The notes: generated by a model not told the origin, from the letters alone. 64,000 bases of DNA from Pusillimonas sp. UBA3987 (GCA_002384935.1 DGCD01000014.1:62001-126000); one strand, 5' to 3'; numbered from the stretch's first letter, positions 1 through 9,003 are shown. Translations and numbers: made by a program.

Positions 1-95
1 TACGTTTCTCCCGAAAAGGGCAGCAGGAACACCAGGGCCAGCAGCAGCCAAAGCACCCAGCTTCGGCTGAACGAAGTATTGAAAATCTTGCTCAT
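1..95 (-). CDS. Branched-chain amino acid-type ABC permease, LivM family (N-terminal fragment)
   Basis: Only the first 31 residues are inside the window; the gene runs off the left edge. The peptide begins MSKIFNTSFSRSW and continues into a leucine-rich hydrophobic stretch, as at the N-terminus of LivM-type inner-membrane permeases. Its ATG shares one base with the stop of the upstream LivH-like gene (TGATG), which shows tight translational coupling. LivM normally pairs with LivH to form the transmembrane channel of a HAAT-family importer. The assignment rests mainly on gene order (binding protein, LivH, then this gene); the ATPases would be expected beyond the window. Confidence 0.7.
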   Translation of the reverse strand, partial: MSKIFNTSFSRSWVLWLLLALVFLLPFSGET

Positions 96-991
96 CAGTG
101 TCCTCCCCGCGTGGTGAAAAGCCCTGCAGGGCGGTAGTACAAAACGCCCACCATCAGTACATAAACCAACATATTGGATAAGGCATTGCCTGCTGCGCCG
201 AACCATTGCGGCGCGAAAATACGGCCAAAGGTATCAAGCAGGCCAACCAGCAAAGAGGCAACCAGTGCGCCTTTCAACGAGCCGAAGCCGCCAATACACA
301 CCACTGTTAGCGTCAGGATCAGAATAGGGTCGCCCACGCCCGGCTGCATGGCAATAAGCGGGCCCGACATCATGCCGGCCAGCGCAGCCAACAGGGCAGC
401 CAGCGCAAAAACCAGGGTGTAGAGCACTGTTACGTTCACACCCAGGCCCGCCACCATGGTGCGGTTATCGGCACCCGCCCGAACCAGCATGCCAAAGCGG
501 GTTCTGGCAACCAGCCACACCAGGATCAGCCCTGCCAGAATAGCGACACCGGTAATCGCCAATCGATACACCGGATAGGGAAACCCCAGGATGTCGGTGT
601 GGCCGTCGAGTATGTCGGGCACGCTCACGAACACCGGCGAACGCCCCCAAATAACGACAATGAGTTCATTGAGCGTTAACGTGACACCAAAGGTAGCCAG
701 CAACTGATCGAGATGCCCGCGCCGGTAAAGGGGACGAACAATCAATATCTCGATAACGGCCGCCATGACGGCGGCCCCCACCAGCGCACACAGGGCGGCC
801 AGCCAGAATGAACCGGTGGCTTGCGCCGCGGCGCTGGCAAGATAGCCGCCCACCATGAACATGGAACCATGGGCCAGGTTCACCAGCCGCATCACCCCAA
901 ACACCAGCGTGACCCCAATGGCCATCAGAAACAGCAACATGCCGTACTGAAAGCCATTGAACAACTGCTCAAGCAGTATCGAAAAACTCAT
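95..991 (-). CDS. Branched-chain amino acid-type ABC transporter permease, LivH family
   Basis: This 298-residue, strongly hydrophobic protein has the LivH signature near its start (MAIGVTLVFGVMRLVNLAHG) and about eight predicted membrane helices, the usual size for LivH. It should form half of the transmembrane channel of a high-affinity importer of the HAAT family, whose members carry branched-chain amino acids, amides, urea or aromatic acids. A GGGGAT ribosome site precedes the ATG. It sits directly after the substrate-binding gene and before a LivM-like gene. The adjacent CoA ligase and hydrolase suggest an aromatic or related carboxylate as cargo; that substrate is inference. Confidence 0.9.
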   Translation of the reverse strand: MSFSILLEQLFNGFQYGMLLFLMAIGVTLVFGVMRLVNLAHGSMFMVGGYLASAAAQATGSFWLAALCALVGAAVMAAVIEILIVRPLYRRGHLDQLLATFGVTLTLNELIVVIWGRSPVFVSVPDILDGHTDILGFPYPVYRLAITGVAILAGLILVWLVARTRFGMLVRAGADNRTMVAGLGVNVTVLYTLVFALAALLAALAGMMSGPLIAMQPGVGDPILILTLTVVCIGGFGSLKGALVASLLVGLLDTFGRIFAPQWFGAAGNALSNMLVYVLMVGVLYYRPAGLFTTRGGH

Positions 992-1012
992 TGTCGATCC
1001 CCTGAACCGCCG

Positions 1013-2179
1013 TTATTTACCCATGGCGCATTCGGCTGCGTAGCGATCTTCCACATTCTCGGCCGCCACGCCGATCAGGTTCAGCGCCAACTTGCCATCT
1101 TCACCCTGCTCGATTTTCTGGGCGTAAATATTCTGAATCGGCATATGGTTGTGGTTGAACTTGAAATCACCGCGCACACTGGTGAAAGGCGTTGTACCGA
1201 TGAGTGCCTGAATTTGTTCACGATCAATTTCCCCGGCCGGCAACTGGGCAACAACCTTATCCAGTAGCATGATCGCGTCGTATTGCGAGGCGGCATAAAG
1301 AGAAGGCTTGCGACCGAACTCTTTGGTGAAGTCCGCTACAAACTTCTTGTTGGCTTCGTTTTCAATGCCGGCGTTGTAATGACTTGAAAACACCGAACCG
1401 ATCGCGGCGTCATCGAACGCAGCCAGGAACAGGGTGTCGACACCGGCGCTGGAAAACAGGGGAATATCCAGGCCCGATTGCGCATACTGTTTTACGAATG
1501 CAACCGCAGCGCTGCCGGGGTAGAAAGCAAAGACAGCGTCGGGCTTGGCCGCGCGAATCTGTGCCAGTTCGGCCGAGAAATCAAGCTGTGACTGGGGAGT
1601 AAATACCTTGCCCAGGCTCTCACCCTTGAAGGTGCGCTCGGCGCCGCCGACATGATCCCAACCGGCTTGGTAATCCATGCCGATAAAGTAAGCGCGCTTG
1701 ATTCCCTGCTCATTCATGTAATGACCCATCGCCTCGCTCCATTGGTCATTCTGGAAGGCAATGCTGTAATAGTTCGGCGTGCAGTCTTTACCCGCCAACG
1801 GCGAAGGCCCGCCATTGGTGCCCAGCAACGTCAGCCCCGAGGCCGCAATGGGTTTAACCATTGCCATAATTTCATTCGATGCCGTACCGCCGGTAATGAC
1901 GTCAACGTCTTCCTTATCAACCAGTTTCGACACTTCCTGCACGGCAACACCGGGAATGGCGCGGGAATCGGCCGTGTACAGCTCCACCTCGCGATTACCC
2001 AGTCGATTGTTCAAGTGCTCAAGCGCCAGGTCCAGGCCCCGCTGCTGCTCGGCCCCCAGCACGCCCAGCGGTCCGCTCAGGGCAGCGATGAAGCCAAGCT
2101 TGATCTTGTCGTCGGCATGGGCCTGAAAGGCCATGGCGGCCAACGATACCGCCAGTACCGCTTTCAAATTTCTTTTCAT
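1013..2179 (-). CDS. Periplasmic substrate-binding protein of a Liv-type ABC transporter
   Basis: The 388-residue protein starts with a Sec signal peptide (MKRNLKAVLAVSLAAMAFQA, cleavage near AHA/DD). A type I periplasmic-binding fold follows, with the family opening KIKLGFIAALSGPLGVLG and the segment TGGTASNEIMAMVKP. An upstream in-frame start would give 431 residues, but the ATG at 2179 is preceded by GGAGACAAATC and begins the signal peptide, so it is preferred. It captures the cargo for the permeases encoded just downstream. Family members bind amino acids, amides or aromatic acids. Substrate not determinable from sequence alone. Confidence 0.88.
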   Translation of the reverse strand: MKRNLKAVLAVSLAAMAFQAHADDKIKLGFIAALSGPLGVLGAEQQRGLDLALEHLNNRLGNREVELYTADSRAIPGVAVQEVSKLVDKEDVDVITGGTASNEIMAMVKPIAASGLTLLGTNGGPSPLAGKDCTPNYYSIAFQNDQWSEAMGHYMNEQGIKRAYFIGMDYQAGWDHVGGAERTFKGESLGKVFTPQSQLDFSAELAQIRAAKPDAVFAFYPGSAAVAFVKQYAQSGLDIPLFSSAGVDTLFLAAFDDAAIGSVFSSHYNAGIENEANKKFVADFTKEFGRKPSLYAASQYDAIMLLDKVVAQLPAGEIDREQIQALIGTTPFTSVRGDFKFNHNHMPIQNIYAQKIEQGEDGKLALNLIGVAAENVEDRYAAECAMGK

Positions 2180-2211
2180 GATTTGTCTCCTCGTGTAGGG
2201 AATATCAACTG

Positions 2212-2670
2212 CTAGGGTTTGGGCGCATCGCTGCTTTGATGCACCTTCAGTTTTTCTTTGAAATGCTCGGGTATGGAAATGGATTCGCGCTGCCCCCTGA
2301 CGATGCAAATAGGGGTTAAACAGGCAGTAAATACGGTGTCCCCTTCCATATCCCGGGCATGCATCAATAGCTGGTACGTGCTGGTGCCGATTCGTCCTAC
2401 CTGCACTTCGGTGTCGAACAGGTCGTCGGGGCGCAACGATTTGCGAAAATCAAACGTCAGGCCACGCGTGGGTGTGCCAAACTGGTATTCGTCTTTGGCC
2501 TGCTGCGGCCCTTGCCCGAAAAGACTGCCGTAGAAAAGCTCAGCCGTGGAAATGACGTATTCGGCAAAGACCACCGTATAAACAACGCCGGCCGGGTCAC
2601 ACTGCCCCCATTTCACAGTTCGCCGCACCGTGAAAGGCAGCTCACAAACAACGTGTTCGGTGCTAATCAT
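2212..2670 (-). CDS. Acyl-CoA thioesterase, hot-dog fold (4-hydroxybenzoyl-CoA thioesterase-like)
   Basis: This 152-residue cytoplasmic protein has the 4HBT family motif (VKWGQCDPAGVVYTVVFAEY), in which the aspartate before Pro-Ala-Gly is the usual catalytic residue. It would hydrolyse an acyl- or aroyl-CoA to free acid and CoA. Its ATG overlaps the end of the adjacent ligase gene by 8 bases, so the two are almost certainly translated together. A ligase and a thioesterase in one operon suggest that a CoA thioester is made, modified and then released, as in salicylate degradation through gentisyl-CoA. No ring hydroxylase is seen next to them, so the exact acid remains unknown. Confidence 0.85.
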   Translation of the reverse strand: MISTEHVVCELPFTVRRTVKWGQCDPAGVVYTVVFAEYVISTAELFYGSLFGQGPQQAKDEYQFGTPTRGLTFDFRKSLRPDDLFDTEVQVGRIGTSTYQLLMHARDMEGDTVFTACLTPICIVRGQRESISIPEHFKEKLKVHQSSDAPKP

Positions 2671-4348
2671 GTTTCACCCCGTCACGCTCGGCTTGCTCGG
2701 CGGCCAGCTTCCCGGCGATCTCTTTGCGCATGGCGACTTTATCGACCTTGCCGACACGCGTAACCGGGAAGGCGTCGACCACTTCAATGCGCTCAGGGCA
2801 CTTGAACTTGGCCAGGCCCTGGGCAACCAGATACTCACCCAGCGACTTCACATCCGGCGCATCGAGCCCTTCACGCAGGATCAGGTAAGCACATGCTTTT
2901 TCGCCATAGAACGGATCGGGCATGGCAACCAGCTTCGCGTCGGAAACAGACGGATGGCGGCTGATGAAACCTTCCACCTCCTCGCAACCAATCTTTTCCC
3001 CGCCACGATTGATGTTGTCGCGCAGACGCCCCTGGAACGCGTAGTACGACTTGCCATCCACCAAATGCTCGATCACCATATCGCCTGTGCGAAAGAAACC
3101 GTCCGACGTAAGCGACTTGCGGGTGGCCTCTTCATCGCCGTAGTAGGCCAGCAGGCTGGACGGCCCACGAAAGCACAACTCACCCATGGTGCCGGATTCA
3201 ACTTGCCTTTCGCTTTCCGGATCCAGCAAACGGATTTCATCAAACGGGCAACCGGATGCACCTTGGGTGTGATGACGCGCAAACTCGGGCTCGTCGGGTG
3301 CGCACCCCATCAGCAAACCTTCCGTAATGCCATACAGGTTTGAGCAAGGCACATTCAGGTGTTCTTGGAGCTTGCCCGAACGGCTCATGGTGACAAACAA
3401 CTGCAACGATGAAATGTCGTGTTGCCCGATGTTCTTGTAGGCAATCAGCTGCGGCGCAATAGGGCCAATCGACAACCCATGCGTGACCTTGTGTTCCTCG
3501 ATAAGCTGCAGCATCCGCTCGATATCGACTTTGGGCATCAGCACCGAAGTCAGTCCCAGAACAATCGGCGGCATTAACGCGTACAACTGGCCGGCGTTGT
3601 GAATAATGGGAAGCGACCAGATAATGCGCGAATCGCTGTTGATCTTGTAGCACTGGGAAAATGCAGCACTATGGCCCAGGTACTCTCCATGAAACCGGGG
3701 AATAATCTTGGGCAGGCCCGTGGAGCCCCCGGACAACTGAAACGTCAGTACATCGCGAGGCCCCAGTTCAACCGCCTTCAAACGCTCACGCGCCTTGCTT
3801 AACGACATGCTTTCAAGCAAGGTCTGTAGCGAACTTGTTCCCTCGGGCGCATCGCCCCGAACCACGACAATGTGCTCAATGGCCGGATTCTGTTCACGCA
3901 TTTGTTGAGCAAATTCAACCAGGTCGAACTGACTGAAATCGGCCTGGACAAAATGTGCTTTTGCACCGCTTTTAAGCCCGAGCGCACCGATTTCCACTTC
4001 ACGGTACTGGAGAATGGTACACACGGGTATGATGCCGGCCTTGTGGCAGGCATGCGCAACCAGCACCGTTTCAATATTGGTGCCCAGTTGAAATAAAACC
4101 CGATCACCCGGCACCAGCCCCATGTCCAACAGCGCGGCACCGATTAAATCGGTTTTTTCATCCAGTTCCTGAAAGGTAATGGTTTGCTCATCGCTGATGA
4201 AGGCGGGCCGGTTCGGATACCGCGCCGCCGTCGCGCGCAATGCGTCGCCCACAGAACTGTTCATCCAGGACCCATTGGCCAGATAATAAGCCGCCTTTTC
4301 GTCGCTCGAATAAGCCACACCGGCGATCGGGTTACGTATCTCTTGCAC
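2663..4348 (-). CDS. Aryl acid AMP/CoA ligase (2,3-dihydroxybenzoate-AMP ligase-like)
   Basis: This 561-residue member of the acyl-adenylate-forming (ANL) superfamily carries the P-loop LSGGSTGLPKIIPR, a version close to EntE/DhbE aryl-AMP ligases. It also has the YGITEG core and the hinge region ending GRLRDNINRGGEKIGCEEVE. A C-terminal lysine (TRVGKVDKVAMRK) completes the catalytic set. It should activate an aromatic carboxylate with ATP, giving an acyl-AMP and probably the CoA thioester. Translation starts at GTG with a strong GAGGAG site five bases upstream. It overlaps the thioesterase gene. The absence of siderophore genes argues for catabolism rather than siderophore synthesis. Confidence 0.85.
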   Translation of the reverse strand: MQEIRNPIAGVAYSSDEKAAYYLANGSWMNSSVGDALRATAARYPNRPAFISDEQTITFQELDEKTDLIGAALLDMGLVPGDRVLFQLGTNIETVLVAHACHKAGIIPVCTILQYREVEIGALGLKSGAKAHFVQADFSQFDLVEFAQQMREQNPAIEHIVVVRGDAPEGTSSLQTLLESMSLSKARERLKAVELGPRDVLTFQLSGGSTGLPKIIPRFHGEYLGHSAAFSQCYKINSDSRIIWSLPIIHNAGQLYALMPPIVLGLTSVLMPKVDIERMLQLIEEHKVTHGLSIGPIAPQLIAYKNIGQHDISSLQLFVTMSRSGKLQEHLNVPCSNLYGITEGLLMGCAPDEPEFARHHTQGASGCPFDEIRLLDPESERQVESGTMGELCFRGPSSLLAYYGDEEATRKSLTSDGFFRTGDMVIEHLVDGKSYYAFQGRLRDNINRGGEKIGCEEVEGFISRHPSVSDAKLVAMPDPFYGEKACAYLILREGLDAPDVKSLGEYLVAQGLAKFKCPERIEVVDAFPVTRVGKVDKVAMRKEIAGKLAAEQAERDGVKHD

Positions 4349-4369
4349 GTTGTCTCCTCTTTTTTATTT

Positions 4370-5236
4370 TTAAGGCTCGATGCGCACAATGTCGCGATCA
4401 AACACGGTAATTTTTCCGTGCAGCCCACTGGTGAAAAGGCCATACCAAAGCGCCGGCTTCAAGCCCAATGCCTTACGACCAAACTCAATGGGGCCGCTTG
4501 ATTGAATTAGCCAATACTCATCGCTGAAATACGTGACGTTGCAGTCGGATTTTTCTTTTGCCGCCTGAACCAGCGCATCGAATTCCGGCACTTTGAGCAC
4601 CGGCAGGCAAACTGTGTTGGCCGGCGCGTCTTTCAGCAGCCGGGCGGCTTTGCGGTGCCATACTTCATCAATCGAGGCAATGCCGGCCACGCCCCCTTGC
4701 CGTTCTGTTTCCAGTTCAATGGCGGCATTCAGTGTGCGCGCCGCATCGTTGTAGTCGCTCGCATCCAAAGGACGCAGTTTGCGACTGATCTCCAGGAAGT
4801 AACCATTGGGGTCGCGAAAGTAAATAGACTCAATCACCTCATGGCGCGTTTCCACCGATACCTCGACCCCTTTTGCCTGAAGTCGCTCTTTCCAGGCACT
4901 CAGCTCTTCTACGCTGTCGACCAGCCAGGCCGTATGCGTGGCGTCGGTCACAAAGTCTTCTGGCCAGGGCTTGGCGTGCTCGCGCCCGTGCATTGCCTGG
5001 GGCGCCTGCGTGCCAAGGTAGTAGAAAAAGGCAATGGTGCTGCCTTGCCCGCTGTCGAAAAAGAAATGCAGGAAATCGGGGTGTGTACTTGGCCCCCACC
5101 CTCGTGCCGAAATCGTATGAATCAGCGGCAAACCCAGTTTGTCGCGATAGAACTCAACGGTTTCCTTTAATTTCCATGTCGGTCTTGCGGTGTGATCGAC
5201 GCCTTTCAGAACCAGGCGGTTTGGTGCGGTATTCAT
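4370..5236 (-). CDS. VOC family protein (glyoxalase/extradiol dioxygenase superfamily)
   Basis: The 288-residue protein has one vicinal-oxygen-chelate domain in its first half: a first module starting GVDHTARP, and a second module from THTAWLVDS to DPNGYFLEIS. Candidate metal ligands are the histidines at the two module starts and the glutamate in FLEIS. The last 135 residues do not resemble a second VOC domain to me. The fold serves extradiol ring cleavage, isomerases and glyoxalases, so the reaction is open. Position inside an aromatic-acid operon favours a dioxygenase or ring-fission role. The ATG follows AAGGA at eight bases. Confidence 0.75.
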   Translation of the reverse strand: MNTAPNRLVLKGVDHTARPTWKLKETVEFYRDKLGLPLIHTISARGWGPSTHPDFLHFFFDSGQGSTIAFFYYLGTQAPQAMHGREHAKPWPEDFVTDATHTAWLVDSVEELSAWKERLQAKGVEVSVETRHEVIESIYFRDPNGYFLEISRKLRPLDASDYNDAARTLNAAIELETERQGGVAGIASIDEVWHRKAARLLKDAPANTVCLPVLKVPEFDALVQAAKEKSDCNVTYFSDEYWLIQSSGPIEFGRKALGLKPALWYGLFTSGLHGKITVFDRDIVRIEP

Positions 5237-5297
5237 CGGTGTATTCCTTGCTTGAATCGTGGTTTGCCTCAGTCAGTCTTCACAGGCGCAACTGGCT

Positions 5298-6593
5298 TCA
5301 GGCCTTTGCGGGAAAGCGCGCTTTCAGCCAATCCTGAATCAATCGGCCGGCGATATAACGCCCTGCCTCGTCTTCAGGACTTAACGCGCGGCCATGGTGA
5401 TCGCCCTTTACACGTTCGTGCTGCTTATCGGTTGAGGCGATATCGCTGAAGATGTTTCGAATGGTTGACGGAAAGCAGGCCTGGTCGCCCGTGTACTCGA
5501 TAAGCAGTGTGGGTTGCGTCAAGGCCGGCAGTGTCTTTTTCAGCAATGCGTTGGAAGAAATGCCCGACCACGTGGATAACCAGCTTTCCGGCGAGCAGAA
5601 ACGCGCGAAACCGACCGAGCCGTAATTGGATGCCGTGGGGTTGTTGCCCCACAACGAACCTGGCTTCCTGTCGGAAGGGTCTAGTGTCAGATCGAAGCAG
5701 TTCAGGTCGGCGTCGGTGCGCCAGACTGTCATCACCGGCGTATGAGCGGCCATTTTTCTATCGTGTTCCGAGGCGTCGCCGGCTTTCACTTTCTTTCTGG
5801 CTTGCATTCGCTTGGCAACAAGCTCGTGCGCTATGGCATCCAGGCGCGCTACCCGCGCATGCTGCGCCTGGCGATAACGCTCGATGAATTCGGGCGAATA
5901 CGTCGCACCCTCTTTGGCAGAGTGATATCCGTTTTCATTGCTGAATGGATCCAGTTGCGCATCGACAGAGAACGGGTCTTGTTCATCGGTAACGGAAGGA
6001 TCAATGCATTGCATCAGCAAGGCACCCTGGCCCGGATGCGGCGCTACAAAAATCATGCCCTGAGCCTGCGGCATGTTCAGCTCAGCCAGCCCGGTGGGAC
6101 GCCCCGCCGGTGTCTTGGCAATACGTTGCGCTGGCGACAGGCCGGCCTGTTGAATATAAAGGCTATACAGGCCACTTCCACCCGAATTGCCCAGGAAAAT
6201 AATGTGCCGAAAGCCGGCCTCACGCAGGTAAGCCATGGCGGCCGCAACGTCGAACAGTGCAATTTCGTGCTCAAGCCGCAAGTCATTGCCCACCGACCGG
6301 GGCCACTGCGACCAGGCGGCATAGCCGGCAGAAACAATATCGGGCACCAGGTAATGACACGCCATGAACTCTCGCGGATGCATGATGCACACCACGGTAT
6401 CAGCACCACCTGCCGGGCAATATAAGGCGCCACCTGTTGCGGCCTGATCTTGCGTGCGCAAAACCACATTTCGCGTGACTGCATCGGCAGGCAAATCGCG
6501 TGGCGTCCAGTCTGTATTCAAAAACCCGGCAGTCACCTGCGATGGCGCATTTGCGGGCGAACGTGGCGCCCCATGGTCATTATTTGAGTTCAT
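5298..6593 (-). CDS. Alpha/beta hydrolase
   Basis: This 431-residue protein has a nucleophile elbow GNSGGSG (Ser near residue 137), an acid candidate in EYTGDQACFP and a C-terminal histidine pair (GDHHG), consistent with a Ser-Asp-His triad. The length and the inserted cap region (about residues 210-300) are larger than for simple meta-cleavage-product hydrolases. Substrate not recognisable. It is the first gene of the operon: AAGGAGG lies six bases before the ATG, and the divergent TetR regulator lies 145 bases upstream. Likely role is hydrolysis of an ester, amide or C-C bond in the same catabolic route. Confidence 0.78.
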   Translation of the reverse strand: MNSNNDHGAPRSPANAPSQVTAGFLNTDWTPRDLPADAVTRNVVLRTQDQAATGGALYCPAGGADTVVCIMHPREFMACHYLVPDIVSAGYAAWSQWPRSVGNDLRLEHEIALFDVAAAMAYLREAGFRHIIFLGNSGGSGLYSLYIQQAGLSPAQRIAKTPAGRPTGLAELNMPQAQGMIFVAPHPGQGALLMQCIDPSVTDEQDPFSVDAQLDPFSNENGYHSAKEGATYSPEFIERYRQAQHARVARLDAIAHELVAKRMQARKKVKAGDASEHDRKMAAHTPVMTVWRTDADLNCFDLTLDPSDRKPGSLWGNNPTASNYGSVGFARFCSPESWLSTWSGISSNALLKKTLPALTQPTLLIEYTGDQACFPSTIRNIFSDIASTDKQHERVKGDHHGRALSPEDEAGRYIAGRLIQDWLKARFPAKA

Positions 6594-6738
6594 ACCTTGC
6601 CTCCTTCTGACTGAATTCTAATCAAAAATTTGACATATGTGTTAAATAATTGTCGACCTAGTGGAAACCACCTAGATAAAGCCGGCTGCGCGACTTCTAT
6701 AATCAAGCCTCTTATTGATCTAAAACGACGATTTATTT
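6594..6738. promoter_or_regulatory. Divergent promoter region with candidate TetR operator at 6658-6675
   Basis: This AT-rich gap separates the catabolic operon (minus strand) from its divergent TetR gene (plus strand). It contains the near-palindrome CTAGTGGAAACCACCTAG at 6658-6675, with one base of asymmetry between arms, and a TTGACA hexamer at about 6630. An operator placed between a TetR gene and the operon it faces is the usual arrangement, so autoregulation plus control of the operon is likely. Binding is inferred only. Confidence 0.45.
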
Positions 6739-7455
6739 ATGCCCAACCCTCCCCGCACAAACGCGAAATCCTCCCGCAGGGAGTTACTGCAGGAATCCAT
6801 CCTGGAAGCCGCATCCACCTTGTTTATTCAACGTGGCTTCCAGGGCACCAGCATGGGTGATATTGCGCAAGCAATGGGGGTAACGCGAACGGCCATTTAT
6901 TACTACTTCCGTAACAAAAACGACATTCTTCGCGCTCTGACCTCTGAAATTACGGAAATGGCGGGAAAGATTGCCGCCAACACGCTTGAACAGCAACGTG
7001 ACCCCAGCGAAGCGTTAGCCGAACTGGTTCGCGGCCATGCCCGACTGGTGCTGAGCCACCCTTTGCAATTCAGGGTTGTCGAGCGCAATGAAGAACACCT
7101 GACGCCGGCCCTGCGCAAGAAAGCGCAAGCCTCGCGACGCCTGGTGCTGGATCGCTTTGTAACGGCAATTGAAGCCGGCATCAAGGCCGGTCAGTTTCGC
7201 GACGTAGAGCCTAAAGTCACGGCCTTTGCCCTTTTGGGGATGTGTAACTGGGGCGCCTGGTGGTTCAACTCAAAGGGTGCCATTTCCCTGGATCAGGTGG
7301 TGAACGGCATCGCCAACCTGGCGCTGAACGCAGTGGTCAGGGGGGAAGAGCGACGGCTGCGCAATGAAAGCATCGACGAAACGATGCGTCAATTACGAGA
7401 AGACTTGAATTTGCTGGAAAAGCGCCTGGAGGTTAAGACGCCCAGGCGGGGCTGA
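6739..7455 (+). CDS. TetR/AcrR family transcriptional regulator
   Basis: The 238-residue protein has a canonical N-terminal TetR helix-turn-helix at about residues 20-66, including MGDIAQAMGVTRTAIYYYFR and NKNDILRAL. A helical ligand-binding C-terminal domain follows. The C-terminal end is unusually charged and arginine-rich. It is divergent from the alpha/beta hydrolase operon and probably represses it until a pathway intermediate (perhaps an acyl-CoA) is bound. No strong ribosome site is visible before the ATG. The family call is secure; target and ligand are inference from position. Confidence 0.9.
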   Translation: MPNPPRTNAKSSRRELLQESILEAASTLFIQRGFQGTSMGDIAQAMGVTRTAIYYYFRNKNDILRALTSEITEMAGKIAANTLEQQRDPSEALAELVRGHARLVLSHPLQFRVVERNEEHLTPALRKKAQASRRLVLDRFVTAIEAGIKAGQFRDVEPKVTAFALLGMCNWGAWWFNSKGAISLDQVVNGIANLALNAVVRGEERRLRNESIDETMRQLREDLNLLEKRLEVKTPRRG

Positions 7456-7480
7456 GGCGATGATTAAATGTCTTGTATTT

Positions 7481-7514
7481 GTCACTAATTTAGTCAAAAA
7501 TGTAAAAAAGTGAC
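7481..7514 (+). promoter_or_regulatory. Candidate hipBA operator
   Basis: The AT-rich gap before hipB contains an inverted repeat, GTCACT (7481-7486) and AGTGAC (7509-7514), separated by 22 bases. It ends 15 bases before the hipB start. HipB proteins bind inverted repeats in their own promoter, so this is a plausible autoregulatory site. There is no further support. Confidence 0.35.
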
Positions 7515-7529
7515 TTATTTGGGATATTT

Positions 7530-7787
7530 ATGTTGGAGTTATCCACTCTTTTCGGGCGTAAGCTTAAACAAGCACGTGTGGAGCGCGCCTTAACTCAGGC
7601 GCAGGCCGCCTCGCAAGCAGGCATCAATCGCAAACTGGTCATTCGAATCGAAAAAGGCGAAAACGTTGGCATCGACGAAGTGCATAAACTCGCCCATGCC
7701 CTTGGGTTTACATTGGCTTTGTCTGAGACGATACGTCCAACCTGGGAAAACGCCCGGGACATTTTCTTGAGTGACGAAGATGACTGA
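7530..7787 (+). CDS. hipB: HipB-like antitoxin, XRE-family DNA-binding protein
   Basis: The 85-residue protein is a single XRE-type helix-turn-helix domain (LKQARVERALTQAQAASQAG followed by NRKLVIRIEKGE), typical of HipB antitoxins. It would bind the HipA kinase and repress the hipBA operon. The last codons overlap the start of hipA by 8 bases (ATGACTGA), which fits an antitoxin-first operon with coupled translation. The small size and linkage to a HipA kinase make the assignment firm at family level. Confidence 0.85.
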   Translation: MLELSTLFGRKLKQARVERALTQAQAASQAGINRKLVIRIEKGENVGIDEVHKLAHALGFTLALSETIRPTWENARDIFLSDEDD

Positions 7788-9003
7788 GACCAGTTCCGCA
7801 GATTGGTATTCGCATATTAGCCGCCTCATTAAGAAGCGCCCGCAATTGAATGTGTATTCATCTGGTGATTACGCTGGTGTATTAGCCAAAGAAAGCGTAT
7901 ACGCGTTCACCTACGATGTCCATGTGCAATCGAACAAACCTTGCGAAGTGTCGCTTGGCCTGCCTTTTCGAACCCGCAGCTACACCAGTGGAGACCTGTT
8001 TGGGGTCTTCTCCATGAATGAGCCGGAGGGTTATTTGCGCTTGTATATTGAAGATGCCATGAGCCGTGCCGGCATTCCGAACAAGCTGCTTTTTCTGGCA
8101 CTGTCACAGGGGCTTCAGGTCGGTCGAGTTTCGTATGAACATCCCGAACTTGATTTGGCACCCCCCTCTCCTGAAACAATCGAACAACTGTTGCATGAGC
8201 GAGATCAGTCGTATTTTGGGCGCCTGATGGCAAAATACGCCCTTCGCTCAAGCTTGTCGGGGGCACAGCCAAAAATTATCGTTCCAACCCAGATTACAGC
8301 AGAACGGCCGAACAAAACCTCGCTTCTCACCCCCAGTGTCATTGTCAAGGAAGCCGGACACGAATTCCCCGGATTAAGTCTTAATGAGTATTTTTGTATG
8401 TCAGTGGCGAGTGAGGCCAACCTGAATGTGCCTCGCTTCTGGCTTTCTGATGACGCCACACGCTTTATTGTTGAGCGCTTTGACCGCGACCCTTCCGGAA
8501 AACCGCTTGGCTTCGAGGATATGGCCGTACTGGCCGGTTTGAGCGCAAGTCAGAAATACATGGGCTCGTACGAATCCATCATGCGCATTGTGAACACCTA
8601 TTGTGCGAATGAGGCTGCCAACCAAACAATGTTTGAACGAATCGCACTTTCGGCTTTACTGAAAGACGGAGACGCGCATCTAAAGAACTTCGGCCTGGTG
8701 TATGAAGACCCGAGTAGCGGGATTCTGCCAAGCCCCGTGTACGATGTGGTTTGCACCGCCATTTACCCCGACCTTGATCGCGAACTTGCGCTTAAGATGA
8801 ACAAACTACGCACATTTCCATCCCCCGACAACCTGATCAAGTTCGCGCAAAAGTTTGGTGTCGAAAAAGAGTTTGCCTGGGAAACAATTAATCGCATTGA
8901 ACATGCAATCGATCTGGTTATTGATCAACTTAGTCAAGACGCGCGTTTTAAGAATGATCCCAATAAAACTCTGACTAAGATGCTTGCTATTCTGCGTCCT
9001 TAA
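7780..9003 (+). CDS. hipA: HipA-like serine/threonine kinase toxin
   Basis: This 407-residue kinase has the HipA glycine loop LSGAQPK (about 160), an ATP-binding lysine in VIVKEAG (about 190), the catalytic loop KDGDAHLKNFG (about 295-305) and the metal aspartate in PVYDVV (about 321). HipA of E. coli phosphorylates glutamyl-tRNA synthetase and causes growth arrest and persistence; the target here is unknown. An in-frame GTG lies nine bases upstream (7771), but the ATG at 7780 gives the usual 8-base overlap with hipB. All core kinase residues appear intact, so the toxin is probably active. Confidence 0.85.
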   Translation: MTETSSADWYSHISRLIKKRPQLNVYSSGDYAGVLAKESVYAFTYDVHVQSNKPCEVSLGLPFRTRSYTSGDLFGVFSMNEPEGYLRLYIEDAMSRAGIPNKLLFLALSQGLQVGRVSYEHPELDLAPPSPETIEQLLHERDQSYFGRLMAKYALRSSLSGAQPKIIVPTQITAERPNKTSLLTPSVIVKEAGHEFPGLSLNEYFCMSVASEANLNVPRFWLSDDATRFIVERFDRDPSGKPLGFEDMAVLAGLSASQKYMGSYESIMRIVNTYCANEAANQTMFERIALSALLKDGDAHLKNFGLVYEDPSSGILPSPVYDVVCTAIYPDLDRELALKMNKLRTFPSPDNLIKFAQKFGVEKEFAWETINRIEHAIDLVIDQLSQDARFKNDPNKTLTKMLAILRP

